Positions 19,304 to 29,078 of a DNA stretch of 64,000 nucleotides are shown one piece after another. The DNA comes from Hyphomicrobiales bacterium (lineage in GTDB: Bacteria > Pseudomonadota > Alphaproteobacteria > Rhizobiales > Beijerinckiaceae). Made by a program: the position numbers and the translations under genes. A model generated the notes under the pieces. That model was not told the DNA's origin. It did not search any database and saw only the letters and a program-made list of their open reading frames with translations. The DNA is taken from contig CAKNFJ010000001.1 in the NCBI GenBank assembly GCA_930633495.1, positions 4,115,001-4,179,000 on the forward strand, given 5' to 3'. Position 1 is the stretch's first letter. Each line of letters begins with the position of its first letter.

Positions 19304-20542
19304 ATGTCCCAGCCCGCCGACCGCTATCAACCGGATTCTCCCTATGCCTGGCTGCGGCTGGCCGTCGCGCTTGTGATCGGCACGGTCGCCTGCGTCGGCT
19401 CCTGGTCCGTCGTCGTGGTCTTGCCGGCGATGCAGGGCGAGTTCGAGACGCTGCGCGCCGGTGCCTCGCTGCCCTATACTTTCGCGATGCTTGGCTTCGG
19501 CGCCGGCAACATCATCATGGGCCGGGTCGCGGATCGCTACGGCATCATGGTGCCGATCATCGCCGGCGCCCTGCTGCTGGCGGCGGGCTACACGGCGGCG
19601 GGGTTGTCGCATTCGCTCTGGCAGTTCGCGCTGGCACATGGGCTCTTGATCGGCATGGGCAGCGCGGCCGGCTTCTCGCCGCTGATTTCCGATCTGTCGC
19701 ACTGGTTCCGGCGCCACCGCGGCCTCGCCGTCGTCTTCGGTGCTTCCGGCAGCTATCTCGCCGGCGTGGTCTGGCCGCAGGTCATCACCTGGGGACTGGC
19801 CAACCATGGCTGGCGCGCCACCCATTTCGGCATCGCCGTCGTGGCCCTGCTGGTCATGCTGCCGCTCGCCCCGTTCTTCCGGCGCCAGCCGGCGGCCGCG
19901 ACGCTGGCCGCCGCCGAGGCGCAGAGCGCCGGAGCGCGCGGCGATCTCGGCCTCAGCGCCGGGCAGCTCCAGCTCCTGCTCTGCGTGGCCGGCTTCGCCT
20001 GCTGCGTCGCGATGGCGATGCCGCAGGTGCATATTGTCGCCTATTGTGGCGACCTCGGCTATGGCGTCGCGCGCGGCGCCGAGATGCTCTCGCTGATGAT
20101 GCTTCTGGGCATCTTCAGCCGCATCGGCTCGGGCTTCATCGCCGACCGCATCGGCGGCGTCGCGACGCTGGCGCTAGGCTCGCTGATGCAGGGCGTCGCG
20201 CTCTTCCTCTATCTCTGGTTCGACGGGCTGCAATCGCTCTATGTGGTCAGCGGCATCTTCGGCCTGTTCCAGGGCGGTATCGTGCCGATGTATGCCGTCG
20301 TCATCCGCGAGTACCTCCCGGCCAAGCAGGCTGGCGTGCGCATCGGCCTCGTGATGTCGGCGACGGTGCTGGGCATGGCGGTTGGCGGCTATCTGTCGGG
20401 CGTGATCTTCGACTATTTCAGCTCCTATCGGATGGCCTTCCTCAACGGTCTCGCCTGGAACCTCGTCAATCTGAGCGTGGTCTGCTGGCTGATGCTGCGG
20501 GCGCGGCAGCGGCCTGCGCCGCCGGTTCAGGTCGCGGGCTGA
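19304..20542 (+). CDS. MFS transporter
   Basis: A 412-residue inner-membrane transporter with twelve predicted helices. The MFS loop signature GRVADRYG lies after helix 2, and GRIGSGFIADRIGG-type sequence (FSRIGSGFIADRIGG) repeats it in the second half. The overall look (WSVVVVLPAMQGEF, SDLSHWFRRHRGLA) is that of oxalate/formate- or monocarboxylate-type carriers. Its end overlaps the convergent VOC gene by 16 bases. The substrate is not evident. Confidence 0.88.
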   Translation: MSQPADRYQPDSPYAWLRLAVALVIGTVACVGSWSVVVVLPAMQGEFETLRAGASLPYTFAMLGFGAGNIIMGRVADRYGIMVPIIAGALLLAAGYTAAGLSHSLWQFALAHGLLIGMGSAAGFSPLISDLSHWFRRHRGLAVVFGASGSYLAGVVWPQVITWGLANHGWRATHFGIAVVALLVMLPLAPFFRRQPAAATLAAAEAQSAGARGDLGLSAGQLQLLLCVAGFACCVAMAMPQVHIVAYCGDLGYGVARGAEMLSLMMLLGIFSRIGSGFIADRIGGVATLALGSLMQGVALFLYLWFDGLQSLYVVSGIFGLFQGGIVPMYAVVIREYLPAKQAGVRIGLVMSATVLGMAVGGYLSGVIFDYFSSYRMAFLNGLAWNLVNLSVVCWLMLRARQRPAPPVQVAG

Positions 20543-20949
20543 GCGGGCCGGTAGGTGCCGAAGCACCAGACGTGGCCTTCCGGGTCCATGCAGATGAAGT
20601 CTCGGCTGCCATAGGGTTGGTCGCGCGGTTCCATGCAGATCTCGGCGCCGGCCTTGCGGGCGCGTTCGCAGCGCGCGTCGATGTCGTCGGTCGCGATATA
20701 GGGTGAGGCGGTGGTGCCGCCGAGTTCGGCCGGGCGCGAGACCAGCTTGCCGAACTCGTTGTTCTCCGAAGAGCCGAGCATGATGAAGCTCGAGCCCATC
20801 CGCAGCTCGCCGTGGAGCAGGGTCTTGCCGTCCTCAGAGTAATAGGCGGCGTGCTTCTCGAAGCCGAAGGCCTCGATCAGCCAGTCATACATGCGCGGGG
20901 CATCGGCATAGCGCAAAGAGACGATGATCATCGGTTCCGGGCTGGGCAT
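20527..20949 (-). CDS. VOC family protein (glyoxalase/bleomycin-resistance fold)
   Basis: A 140-residue protein with two beta-alpha-beta-beta-beta modules of the vicinal oxygen chelate fold. The first contains DAPRMYDWLIEAFGFEK and the second DPEGHVWCFGTYRP, as in the PhnB/glyoxalase-like group. Members bind a metal and act in dioxygenase, isomerase or drug-binding roles. The ATG at 20949 has AGGGAC upstream. The stop lies inside the 3' end of the convergent MFS gene. Confidence 0.83.
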   Translation of the reverse strand: MPSPEPMIIVSLRYADAPRMYDWLIEAFGFEKHAAYYSEDGKTLLHGELRMGSSFIMLGSSENNEFGKLVSRPAELGGTTASPYIATDDIDARCERARKAGAEICMEPRDQPYGSRDFICMDPEGHVWCFGTYRPAQPAT

Positions 20950-21098
20950 GGCGACAGTCCCTGTTCGCGAAGCTATCGGGAGGGGGCGATTGTCGGCCTT
21001 AACGCCGTGCCGCGCAAAGAGTTCTGGCGCTTGCCTGCGGCGAGTGGCGCCGCCATCATCGCCGGGCGGATCTCCCGCATGTCGAGCGCAGGACGCCC

Positions 21099-21506
21099 AT
21101 GACCGAAGCCCATCGCAAGGAAGACCATCCGCGCGGCACGCTGACCGTGCGCACCATCGCCATGCCGGGCGACACCAACGCGAATGGCGATATCTTCGGC
21201 GGCTGGGTGATGTCGCGGATGGACCAGGCCGGCGGTATCGCCGGCGTCGACCGGGCACAGGGCCGCGTCGTCACGATCGCGGTCGACGCGATGACCTTCT
21301 TCCGGCCGGTCAAGGTCGGCGATGTGCTGAGCGTCTATACGGAGATCGAGTCGGTCGGCCGGACCTCGATGAAGATCCATGTCGAGGCCTGGGCCAAGCG
21401 CTTCCGGACCACGCTGCACGAGAAGGTCACCGAGGCGACCTTCACCTTCGTGGCGATCGACGAGGAGGGGCGCCCGCGCCCGGTGCCGAAGCCGGCGGGG
21501 GATTGA
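21099..21506 (+). CDS. acyl-CoA thioesterase (YciA-like hotdog)
   Basis: A 135-residue hotdog-fold enzyme that should hydrolyse acyl-CoA to free acid and CoA. The catalytic segment DTNANGDIFGGWVMSRMD carries the Asn and Asp of YciA-type thioesterases, and VDAMTFFRPVKVGDVLSVY is the following helix-strand. The length fits the family. It stands alone between a minus-strand VOC gene and the intergenic region of a chemoreceptor. Confidence 0.9.
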   Translation: MTEAHRKEDHPRGTLTVRTIAMPGDTNANGDIFGGWVMSRMDQAGGIAGVDRAQGRVVTIAVDAMTFFRPVKVGDVLSVYTEIESVGRTSMKIHVEAWAKRFRTTLHEKVTEATFTFVAIDEEGRPRPVPKPAGD

Positions 21507-21818
21507 GGGCGTCGCGAATTCCTAACGCTGCGTAAAGCTGCCGCCGCGCGATGTGATTCAAAAGAATCCATTTTAAACCGTTCTTTAAGCGCGCCCGGAC
21601 GATGCTGCGCTCCGACAGACCGGGCTTGGCCCGGCCGGGGGAATCCATGTCCGTTCGATGCCGCATGCGGGTCCAGCCGCCTGGCCGTTGCCAGGGAGGG
21701 AGCGGATTCCCATGGCCGCGACGCTACCGGTTCGGTGCCTTCCGGCCATAGGCGGGTAGGTTCTCGTTCTCCCCAGATTTCCAGTTCGGCGTTGCGTGAT
21801 GATCCGGAGTACGACTTG
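21507..21818. other. intergenic region upstream of a chemoreceptor
   Basis: The 312 bases hold no supported gene. An AT-richer patch near 21560-21592 (ttttaaaccgttctttaagc) is the best place for a promoter, and a short hairpin ccgggc/gcccgg lies at 21620-21634. GGAG at 21806-21809 is the probable ribosome site of the receptor gene. Confidence 0.4.
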
Positions 21819-24230
21819 ATGACCAAAGCCAAGCCCGTGCGTGAGGGCAAGCCGTCGCGGATCGGCATCGCCACGCGGATCTATGCCGCGCTCGGCATGA
21901 TGACGGCCCTGACCCTCGTCTCCTCCTCAGTCGCCTGGTTCTCCTACAACCGCATGGACGCGACGGTCGACGACCTCATCACGCAGAAGATGCCGGTGGT
22001 GGAGCTTGCTCTCGAACTGTCGCGTGCCGCGACGCAGTCGACGGCCCTTGCCGCCCGCTTCAGCCAGGTCGAGACCGGGGTCGAGCAGTTCGAGCTCTCG
22101 AGCGAGATCGATACCGTCTCGGCGCGCGAGGCGGAGCTGCTGAAGCGCATCACCGAGCAGGGCAGGGTCGATGCCTCGAAGGCGCAGGCGGCGCTCTCCG
22201 CGCTCTCGCGGCAGATCGACGCGATCAACGACCTGACCGGCAACAAGCTGAGCAACGCAGCCGACTCGGTCGCAGCGTTGGAGAAGCTGTCCAAGGCCCG
22301 CGAAGGCTTTACGGCGCTGGCCGATTTCGAGACCGGCGACGCTCAGTTCAACGTCAAGATGAACATCGCCAGCGCGATCCAGCTCACCGGCAAGGAGGTC
22401 GAGGAGGCACTGGCCAACATCATCGACAAGGACCTGGCCGCGCTGCAGACGGCGCAGACGCTCCAGCTCCAGGTCAGCGAAATGGTCGGACTGCTGCGCG
22501 AGATCGCGCAGGTCGACAATCGCGAGGCGCTCGACCGGGGCAAGGCCCGCTTCAGCGCCATCCTGAGCCAGCTTCGTGGCGTCCTCGCACAGGCGGAGAA
22601 GTTGCAGGCGAATCCGGCGCGCGTGGATGCGGTCAACGCCGTGGTGGCGCTCGGCGAGGGTAGCGGCAGCCTGATTGCGATCCGTGAGCGCGAGCTGGAG
22701 ACGCGCACCGCGATCCAGACCGGTGTCAAGCAGACGCAGCAGGCGGCCGATGCGGTGCGCCGGGAGCTCGGCGAGCTCGTCGCCTCGGCGCGCGGCGGCG
22801 CCGAAGCCGCTGGCGTCTCGACCAGCGCCCTGATCGACCAGAGCAAGCTCTGGCTCGGCGGCATCGGGCTCGGTTCGCTGCTGATCGCGCTGGCACTCTC
22901 GCTGTTCTATGTCCGGCCGATGATCGTCCGGCGCCTTGACCGGCTCTGGGCCGCCACGAAGGCGATCGCCGACGGCGCGCTCGAGACGGTGGTCGACACC
23001 AAGGGCAACGACGAGATCTCCGATATCTCGAAGAGCGTGCTGCTCTTCCGCGACAACGCGGTCGCATTGCGGGCCGCCGAAGCCGCCAAGATCGCGGATG
23101 AGGCTCGCGCTCAGGAGCAGCGCCGCCAGATGATGCGGGAGCTGGGCGAGGCCTTCGGCGTGGTGGTGGCGGCGGCGTCGGCCGGCGACTTCAGCCAGCG
23201 CGTCGCGGCCCAGTTCGCCGATCCGGAGCTCAACGCGCTCGCAGGCTCGGTCAACACCCTGTTGGAGACGGTCCAGTCCGGCCTGTCGGAGACCTGCGAC
23301 GTCCTGGCGGAGCTGTCGGCCGGCCATCTCTCGGCCCGCATCGAGGGCCTCTATCAAGGCGCCTTCGCCGAGCTCAAGGACGGCACCAATGCGCTGGCCG
23401 ACGAGTTCGAGAGCACGCTGGCGCGGCTGGCCGAGACGGTCTCGGCCGTTCGCAGCGCCACGAGCGAGATCCTCGACGGTGTCACCGATCTCGCCGAGCG
23501 CACCAGCGAAGAAAGCAACGCCGTCTCCATGGCGACCAACCAGCTCGGCGCCTTCGCCGGCACCGTCAAGAAGACAGCGAGCGAGGCGGCCCAGGCGACC
23601 GGTATGGCTCAGGGCGCGGAAGAGCGCGCGCAGCAGGGCGAGAAGGTCGTCGCCTCGGCTCTGGAAGCCATGCAGCGCATCCGCCAGTCCTCCAGCAAGA
23701 TCTCCGAGGTCATCGCGATGATCGACGAGATCGCTTTCCAGACCAACCTGCTCGCGCTGAACGCAGCGGTCGAGGCGGCGCGCGCCGGCGACGCCGGCAA
23801 GGGTTTCGCGGTCGTGGCGACCGAGGTGCGCAGCCTCGCCAAGCGCTCGGCCGATGCCTCCAACGACGTCAAGAAGCTGGTCGAGGCGGCGCATGGCGAC
23901 GTCAAGGTCGGCGTCGGCCTGGTCGAGGAGACTTCCGCGATGTTCAGCGCGATCGTCTCCTCGGTGAACGAGCTGACCGGGCTGATGAACGGCATCTCGC
24001 AGACCGCCCGGAACCAAGCGAACGATGTCTCGGCGATCAACACCGAGATCGACGGCATCGGCACGATGGCGCATCAGAACGCGGCCCTGGTTGAGGAGAC
24101 CAATGCGGCGCTGGCGCTGACCGATGAGCAGACCCGCGCCCTGACCGAGCACATCGCCCGCTTCTCCTTCCGCGAGGGACACGCGGCCGCCGAGCATCGC
24201 GAAGCGCGCGACATGGCCACGGCAGCCTGA
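21819..24230 (+). CDS. methyl-accepting chemotaxis protein, transmembrane
   Basis: An 803-residue chemoreceptor. Helix 1 (about residues 22-45) and helix 2 (about 350-372, [17 protein letters not shown]) enclose a long, all-helical periplasmic sensor of the four-helix-bundle type. A HAMP domain follows ([20 protein letters not shown]), then a second HAMP-like unit, then the signalling hairpin with the conserved tip [20 protein letters not shown] and [17 protein letters not shown]. No CheR-docking pentapeptide is visible at the end. It should signal to CheA-CheW encoded at 37-40 kb. A terminator follows. Confidence 0.92.
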   Translation: MTKAKPVREGKPSRIGIATRIYAALGMMTALTLVSSSVAWFSYNRMDATVDDLITQKMPVVELALELSRAATQSTALAARFSQVETGVEQFELSSEIDTVSAREAELLKRITEQGRVDASKAQAALSALSRQIDAINDLTGNKLSNAADSVAALEKLSKAREGFTALADFETGDAQFNVKMNIASAIQLTGKEVEEALANIIDKDLAALQTAQTLQLQVSEMVGLLREIAQVDNREALDRGKARFSAILSQLRGVLAQAEKLQANPARVDAVNAVVALGEGSGSLIAIRERELETRTAIQTGVKQTQQAADAVRRELGELVASARGGAEAAGVSTSALIDQSKLWLGGIGLGSLLIALALSLFYVRPMIVRRLDRLWAATKAIADGALETVVDTKGNDEISDISKSVLLFRDNAVALRAAEAAKIADEARAQEQRRQMMRELGEAFGVVVAAASAGDFSQRVAAQFADPELNALAGSVNTLLETVQSGLSETCDVLAELSAGHLSARIEGLYQGAFAELKDGTNALADEFESTLARLAETVSAVRSATSEILDGVTDLAERTSEESNAVSMATNQLGAFAGTVKKTASEAAQATGMAQGAEERAQQGEKVVASALEAMQRIRQSSSKISEVIAMIDEIAFQTNLLALNAAVEAARAGDAGKGFAVVATEVRSLAKRSADASNDVKKLVEAAHGDVKVGVGLVEETSAMFSAIVSSVNELTGLMNGISQTARNQANDVSAINTEIDGIGTMAHQNAALVEETNAALALTDEQTRALTEHIARFSFREGHAAAEHREARDMATAA

Positions 24231-24257
24231 GCGGCCGCCGGCAAGGCTTCGACAACA

Positions 24258-24291
24258 GGCCCCGTGGCACGCCACGGGGCCTTTTCGTTTT
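24258..24291 (+). terminator. intrinsic terminator after chemoreceptor gene
   Basis: A 10-base-pair stem (ggccccgtgg/ccacggggcc, 24258-24267 and 24272-24281) with a 4-base loop is followed by ttttcgtttt. It lies 28 bases after the receptor stop. Confidence 0.88.
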
Positions 24292-24345
24292 GATGTGGCC
24301 GCCTCCGCCTTGCTAGCCGGCCGCCTGCGATGCTAGGCGGGGTAT

Positions 24346-24421
24346 GGGCCGGTAGCTCAATGGTTAGAGCTCGCTGCTCATAACAGCGCCGGTGCCGGTT
24401 CGAGTCCGGCCCGGCCCACCA
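24346..24421 (+). tRNA. tRNA-Met(CAT), elongator type, or tRNA-Ile2
   Basis: A complete cloverleaf: acceptor gggccgg/ccggccc, D arm gctc/gagc, anticodon stem cgctg/cagcg around loop ctcataa with anticodon CAT (24379-24381), T arm gccgg/ccggc with loop ttcgagt, discriminator A and encoded CCA. The G1-C72 pair and the lack of three G-C pairs in the anticodon stem exclude the initiator. Whether the C34 is modified to lysidine (isoleucine) cannot be decided by eye. Confidence 0.93.
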
Positions 24422-24578
24422 TTTCCCGAATTCCGGGATGGGCCCGGGATGAGGGCCCAGCTCTGCGCAAGGCTCGCAGGGGCAGGACAAGCAGCCAAAT
24501 TGCCGATCCGCGGCAGGTTCCAGGTGCCTGCGCGACCGGATGCAATCTCTTGTTCCGCTGAAGCTGGCGCAGGGCTTT

Positions 24579-25379
24579 TCACGCCCTCGTGGCGCCTGCC
24601 GCTCCGAAGAGGCCGTGAAAGCGGCCGAGGAAGCTCTTCAAGCGCTCGTTGTCGGGCTTGTCGAACACGTCGGCCGGCCGTCCCTGTTGGGCAATGCGGC
24701 CCTTGTCGAGAAAGACCACATGGTGCGAAACCTCGCGCACGAACAGCATCTCATGACTGACGAGCAGCATGGTCATGCCCGCATCGGCGAGCGCATGCAT
24801 CACGCTCAGCACTTCGGCCACCAACTCGGGATCGAGCGCCGAGGTGACCTCGTCGAAGAGCAGCAGGCGCGGCTGCATGGCGACGGCCCGGGCGATGGCG
24901 ACGCGCTGCTGCTGCCCTCCCGAAAGCTGATAGGGATAATGGTTGCGCCTGTCGGCGAGGCCGACGCGGCCCAGCCAATGATCCGCGATTTCACCCGCTT
25001 CCACCTTGCTCTTGCCGAGGACCTTGGTCAGGCCGAGCATGACGTTCTCGGCCGCGGTGAGATGCGGGAACAGGTTGAACTGCTGGAACACCATGCCGAT
25101 GCGGGCGCGCTGGGCCGAAATCCGCGTCTCGCTCAAGCGGCGGCGCTTGCCGCCCCTGATCTCGTAGCCGATGGGATCGCCGTCGAGCCGGATTTCGCCG
25201 CCGTCATGTTCTTCGAGCAGGTTGACGCAGCGCAGGAAGGTCGTCTTGCCGGAGCCGGAAGCCCCGATCAGCGAGACGACCTGCCCTTGCTGGATCGTCA
25301 GATCGATCCCTTTCAGGACTTCGACCTCGCCGAAGCTCTTGTGAACGGCGGTTGCGTGCAGGAGCGGTTGCTCGGCCAT
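24579..25379 (-). CDS. polar amino acid ABC transporter ATP-binding protein
   Basis: A 266-residue ATPase that should power uptake of an amino acid. Walker A is GASGSGKTT (near residue 39), the signature is [14 protein letters not shown], Walker B is [14 protein letters not shown], and the switch histidine is in LLVSHEM. The order and spacing match the GlnQ/HisP group. It is the last gene of a minus-strand unit with two permeases, a binding protein and two PLP enzymes. Confidence 0.93.
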   Translation of the reverse strand: MAEQPLLHATAVHKSFGEVEVLKGIDLTIQQGQVVSLIGASGSGKTTFLRCVNLLEEHDGGEIRLDGDPIGYEIRGGKRRRLSETRISAQRARIGMVFQQFNLFPHLTAAENVMLGLTKVLGKSKVEAGEIADHWLGRVGLADRRNHYPYQLSGGQQQRVAIARAVAMQPRLLLFDEVTSALDPELVAEVLSVMHALADAGMTMLLVSHEMLFVREVSHHVVFLDKGRIAQQGRPADVFDKPDNERLKSFLGRFHGLFGAAGATRA

Positions 25380-25392
25380 CGTCGCGGTCTCG

Positions 25393-26070
25393 TCAGTAAC
25401 GCAGATAGGAGAAGCGCCGCTCCAGCAGGCCGCCGAACTGCGCGATCGCGAAGTTGATGACCAGATAGACAGCGGTGGCGAGCAGGTAGAAATCGACGAT
25501 CATGTAGTTTCTGGCCATGACCTGCTGCGAGGCCAGCAACAGCTCGACCACGCCGATCACGGAGAGCAGCGTCGTGCCCTTCACGATCTCGAGGCCGGTA
25601 TTCACCCAGGGCGGCAGCATGCGGCGGAAGGCCTGCGGCAGGATGACGTACCAGAGGCGCTTGGGAAAGGTGAGGCCGATCGCCTTGGCGGCCTCCATCT
25701 GTCCGGCCGGAACGGATTCGACCGCACCCCGGAAGTTCTCCGCGACATGGGCCGTGGCGAAGACGCCGAGCGCGATCACGCCGGCCCAGAACGCCGCGAT
25801 GTTGATGCCGAAGAGCGCCAGCCCGTAATAGGTGAACAGGATCAGGACGAGCACCGGGATACCGCGGACCAGATCGACATAGAGGCGCGCGAGCAGGCGC
25901 AGCCAGCGCCAGCCGAATGTGAGCGCGATGCCCATCAGCGCGCCGCATATCGTGGCGATGACGATGCTCAATGCGGCGCTGAGCAGGGTAACGCCGAGGC
26001 CGGCCAGAAGGCCGCCCCGTGCCTGCCAGGCCTCGAACAGGAAACTGCCGGGAGTCAGCCAGGATTGCAT
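25393..26070 (-). CDS. polar amino acid ABC transporter permease
   Basis: A 225-residue inner-membrane protein with about five helices of the HisM/GlnP type. The EAA loop that docks the ATPase reads GAVESVPAGQMEAAKAIGL. It pairs with the second permease encoded immediately upstream (gap nine bases) to form the membrane channel and is followed 13 bases later by the ATPase gene. Confidence 0.92.
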   Translation of the reverse strand: MQSWLTPGSFLFEAWQARGGLLAGLGVTLLSAALSIVIATICGALMGIALTFGWRWLRLLARLYVDLVRGIPVLVLILFTYYGLALFGINIAAFWAGVIALGVFATAHVAENFRGAVESVPAGQMEAAKAIGLTFPKRLWYVILPQAFRRMLPPWVNTGLEIVKGTTLLSVIGVVELLLASQQVMARNYMIVDFYLLATAVYLVINFAIAQFGGLLERRFSYLRY

Positions 26071-26079
26071 CGGATAGCC

Positions 26080-26760
26080 TCAGCGGATCGCCGCATAGCG
26101 TCGCTCGAGCTGTCTCAGCAGGAACGCGATGAGATAGGAGGTCAGCAGATAGAGCGCGCTGGCGGTGAGCCAGGCTTCCATCACCCGGAAGGTGTTGGCG
26201 TTGATCTGGCGCGCGGTGAAGGTGAGCTCCGGCACCGCGATCGCTGCCGCCAGAGACGTGTCCTTGAACAGCGAGATCAGGTTGTTTGTCACGGAAGGCA
26301 GGGTGATGCGGAACATCACCGGCAGCACGACATAGGCCTGCCGCTGCAGGGGGCGCAGGCCGATCGCCTTGGCCGCCTCGACATATTGCTTCGGGATCGA
26401 GGCGAGGCCGGCGCGAAAGACCTCCGACATATAGGCCCCCGCATAAAGCGAGAGGGACAGGACGAAGCTCTGCGTCTTGTTTAGGAACGTGATGTTGAGC
26501 TCGGGCAGGCCGAAATAAAGGAAGAAGACGAGCAGCAGCAGCGGCGTGCAGCGGATGAACTCGACATAGAGCCACACCGGCCGGGACAGCCACCATTTGC
26601 CGGACAGGCGCGCATAGGCAGCCAACAGGCCGATGACGCAACCGATCGCGAGCGATATGAAGGCGAGTTCCAGGCCGAGCAGCAGGGCATCGGTCAGTTT
26701 ACCCGCGTTGCGGACGATGACGCTCCAGTCAAAATGATAGTCGATCATGCCGCCCGCCAT
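26080..26760 (-). CDS. polar amino acid ABC transporter permease
   Basis: A 226-residue inner-membrane protein of the same family as its neighbour. The EAA loop reads AGLASIPKQYVEAAKAIGL, and VEFIRCTPLLLLVFFLYFGL is typical of the HisQ/HisM group. An in-frame ATG at 26748 would shorten it by four residues. The binding-protein gene lies 54 bases upstream. Confidence 0.92.
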   Translation of the reverse strand: MAGGMIDYHFDWSVIVRNAGKLTDALLLGLELAFISLAIGCVIGLLAAYARLSGKWWLSRPVWLYVEFIRCTPLLLLVFFLYFGLPELNITFLNKTQSFVLSLSLYAGAYMSEVFRAGLASIPKQYVEAAKAIGLRPLQRQAYVVLPVMFRITLPSVTNNLISLFKDTSLAAAIAVPELTFTARQINANTFRVMEAWLTASALYLLTSYLIAFLLRQLERRYAAIR

Positions 26761-26814
26761 GCCCCGGGATGCGACGGACGGTGTCGTCCGCCGCTGTTCG
26801 TCGATGGAACGGGA

Positions 26815-27738
26815 TCAGGCGAATTCCTGCGGGAACCCGACACGGGGAATCGGCAGCTCGATGCCGAACCACTTCTTGTAGGAGGCGGCGAAGTAATCGA
26901 AATCCACGCCCACCATCGCTTCCTTGTAGACGGTGTTCACCCAGTTCAGCCAAATCGGATCGCCGGGCTTCACTGCGGAGGCGTAGGAGTTCGGCATCCA
27001 GCCGAAGCCGGAATCGACGAAGCGGCCGGGGGCCTGCTGCATCAGCCAGCGCATGGCCGATTGATCCTGCATCGCGGCGTCGATCCGGCGCGCGTTCAGG
27101 GCCTGGATGGCGGCGTCCGGGCTTTCGAAGGCGTCGACCTTCGCATTCGGCAGCGCCTTGTGGATCCACTCTTCGAGGAACACGTTCTGCATGCCGCCGA
27201 CCGTGACGTCCTTGCCGGCGGCCTTGAGCTCCTCGAAATTCTTGTACTTGCCGCCGCGCGCCAGCATCAGCAGGCCGTTGCCTTCGCGGTAGTAGGGGTG
27301 GGTGAACTCGACCTGCTGGGCCCGGCCCGGCGTGACGGTCATCCATTGCACCACGATATCGACCTTGTCGGTGACGAGGCTGGGAATCCGGGCGTCGGAT
27401 CCCTGGATGACGAACTCGACCTTCTCCGGATCGTCGAACAGGCTCTTGGCGATCAGGCGGGCGAGATCGATGTCCATTCCGGCCAGCTTGCCGTTGGCAT
27501 CCTGGAAATGCCATGGCGGGTTGGTGCTGCCGGTGCCGACGATGAGCTTGCCGCGCTCCTTGATCGTATACAGCTTGCTTTTCGCGGCCGTCTGGGCATT
27601 CGCCGGGGTCGTCGCGAGACTTCCGGCAGCCAGGCCGCCGATGGCGGCGCCGGCGAGGCCGAGACCGAGCAGGCTGCGGCGCTCCAAAATCGCGTCGGTG
27701 TCGTCGGCCGGAGCTGCTTTCGTGTTGTGGGTGTCCAT
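26815..27738 (-). CDS. amino acid ABC transporter substrate-binding protein, Tat signal
   Basis: A 307-residue periplasmic binding protein (SBP family 3). The N-terminus has a twin-arginine export signal (ERRSLLGLGLAGAAIGG) ending in ATTPANAQ. The mature part shows KLIVGTGSTNPPWHFQDANG and GMDIDLARLIAKSLF, and lobe 2 shows IDAAMQDQSAM, typical of polar amino acid binders. The distinctive Tat route suggests folding before export. It feeds the two permeases downstream. Confidence 0.88.
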   Translation of the reverse strand: MDTHNTKAAPADDTDAILERRSLLGLGLAGAAIGGLAAGSLATTPANAQTAAKSKLYTIKERGKLIVGTGSTNPPWHFQDANGKLAGMDIDLARLIAKSLFDDPEKVEFVIQGSDARIPSLVTDKVDIVVQWMTVTPGRAQQVEFTHPYYREGNGLLMLARGGKYKNFEELKAAGKDVTVGGMQNVFLEEWIHKALPNAKVDAFESPDAAIQALNARRIDAAMQDQSAMRWLMQQAPGRFVDSGFGWMPNSYASAVKPGDPIWLNWVNTVYKEAMVGVDFDYFAASYKKWFGIELPIPRVGFPQEFA

Positions 27739-27857
27739 CGTGGTCTTCCCCTCGTTCTCTTGCCCGGCTTCCCCTCCGGACAGCTAAGCGGGCAAGGATT
27801 CCAGATGCCTGTCAAGCGGGCTTCCTTGCCTTGCAAGAAGGTGGCCATGAGCCGGCG

Positions 27858-28997
27858 TCATGCCATCGCCGTCTCGCAGAGCCGGGCGACCGCGGCGATG
27901 TCCGTGGGGTCCGTGACGCGGTGGGTGGTCGTCGGCATTTCCTGATAGACGCGCATGTCCTTGAAGCCGTGGCCGGTGATCAGGCAGACGACCGACGAGC
28001 CGGCTGCGAGCGCCCCGGACTCGGCGAGCTTGAACAGCGCGGCGATGGGGCTCGCCCCGGTCGGTTCCGCGAAGATGCCCTCCCGCTGCGCGAGCATCTG
28101 CATGGCGGTGCGCAGTTCGTCGTCGCTCACCGAAACAGCAAGTCCGCCGCTCTCGCGCACCAGCCGCAACGTATAGGTTCCATCGCGCTCGTAGCCGATC
28201 AGCGGGTCGCTGATCCCGGATGCGATCGTGTCGGGCTGCCCCCAGGCGATGACATGAGGTGCGCCGTCTTCGAAGGCCCGGACGATGGGCGCGCAGCCCT
28301 CGGCCTGAACCGCGACGAGGCGAGAGGCGACGCCGGCCTCGGCAAAGCCCTGTGCGACGCCTTTGACCAGGGGGCCGCTGCCGGTCGGGATCAGGACATG
28401 ACTTGGAACCCGCCCCGCAAGCTGGGCCAGAATCTCCGTCCCGACGGGCGTGAGGCCGGCGACGGCGTAGGGATTGATGAAGGTCGTCGTCAAATTGGCG
28501 AAGCCGTGCTCCTCGGCCAGGGCCTTGGCCAGCGCGTAGGATCGGCTGTAGTGCCCTTCGACCAGCAGCAGGATGGCCCCGTGCGCGGCGATCTGCGTCA
28601 CCTTGCCCAGCGGCGTATGCGCGGGCACGATGATGATCGCCGGCAGGCCGGCACGGGCCGCATAGACGGCTGTCGCCGCACCGGCATTGCCGGAAGAGGC
28701 ACAGACGACGCCTTTCATCCCCATGGCGAGGGCGCGGCCGAGGCCGGCCGCGATGAGACGGTCCTTGAAGGAGCCCGACGGGTTGCGGGTTTCGTCCTTC
28801 AGCCAGATCTCGCCGGTGAAGCCCGGCAGCAGCGCTTCGATACGGCGGGCGCGCAGCAGGGGCGTCTGCCCCTCTCCGAAGGCGAAGGCCGGTACGCCAT
28901 CATGCCCGACGGTTTCGAGAATACCTCCGCAATGCGTGCATTCGTATTGCAGGCGGAGCGGAAAGGGCTCCCGGCACTCGACACAGCGTAACAGCAT
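27858..28997 (-). CDS. threonine synthase-like PLP-dependent enzyme
   Basis: A 379-residue fold-type II PLP enzyme. A zinc ribbon opens the protein (C5-x2-C8, C20-x2-C23), the PLP lysine is K78 in NPSGSFKDRLI, and the phosphate loop is ASSGNAGAATAVYAAR. Biosynthetic ThrC makes threonine from O-phosphohomoserine. Here the enzyme sits between an amino acid importer and a D-cysteine desulfhydrase homologue, so a catabolic lyase role on an imported amino acid is as likely. ATG 28997 was chosen because the zinc ribbon begins there; a GTG at 29039 is possible. Confidence 0.83.
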   Translation of the reverse strand: MLLRCVECREPFPLRLQYECTHCGGILETVGHDGVPAFAFGEGQTPLLRARRIEALLPGFTGEIWLKDETRNPSGSFKDRLIAAGLGRALAMGMKGVVCASSGNAGAATAVYAARAGLPAIIIVPAHTPLGKVTQIAAHGAILLLVEGHYSRSYALAKALAEEHGFANLTTTFINPYAVAGLTPVGTEILAQLAGRVPSHVLIPTGSGPLVKGVAQGFAEAGVASRLVAVQAEGCAPIVRAFEDGAPHVIAWGQPDTIASGISDPLIGYERDGTYTLRLVRESGGLAVSVSDDELRTAMQMLAQREGIFAEPTGASPIAALFKLAESGALAAGSSVVCLITGHGFKDMRVYQEMPTTTHRVTDPTDIAAVARLCETAMA

Positions 28998-29078
28998 GGC
29001 GCGACCGCTTCGTTCGACTCGCTTCCGATATGACGCCACGGATGGAACCCAGGCAAGGAGGGCGACCGGAGAGTCGGA

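Noticed and set aside
21927..24275. Minus-strand frame of 782 codons over the chemoreceptor gene
   Set aside because: Antisense shadow with Arg/Asp/Leu-rich composition.
24074..24490. Minus-strand frame containing AGPDSNRHRRCYEQ
   Set aside because: This is the antisense translation of the tRNA at 24346-24421, a well-known spurious protein.
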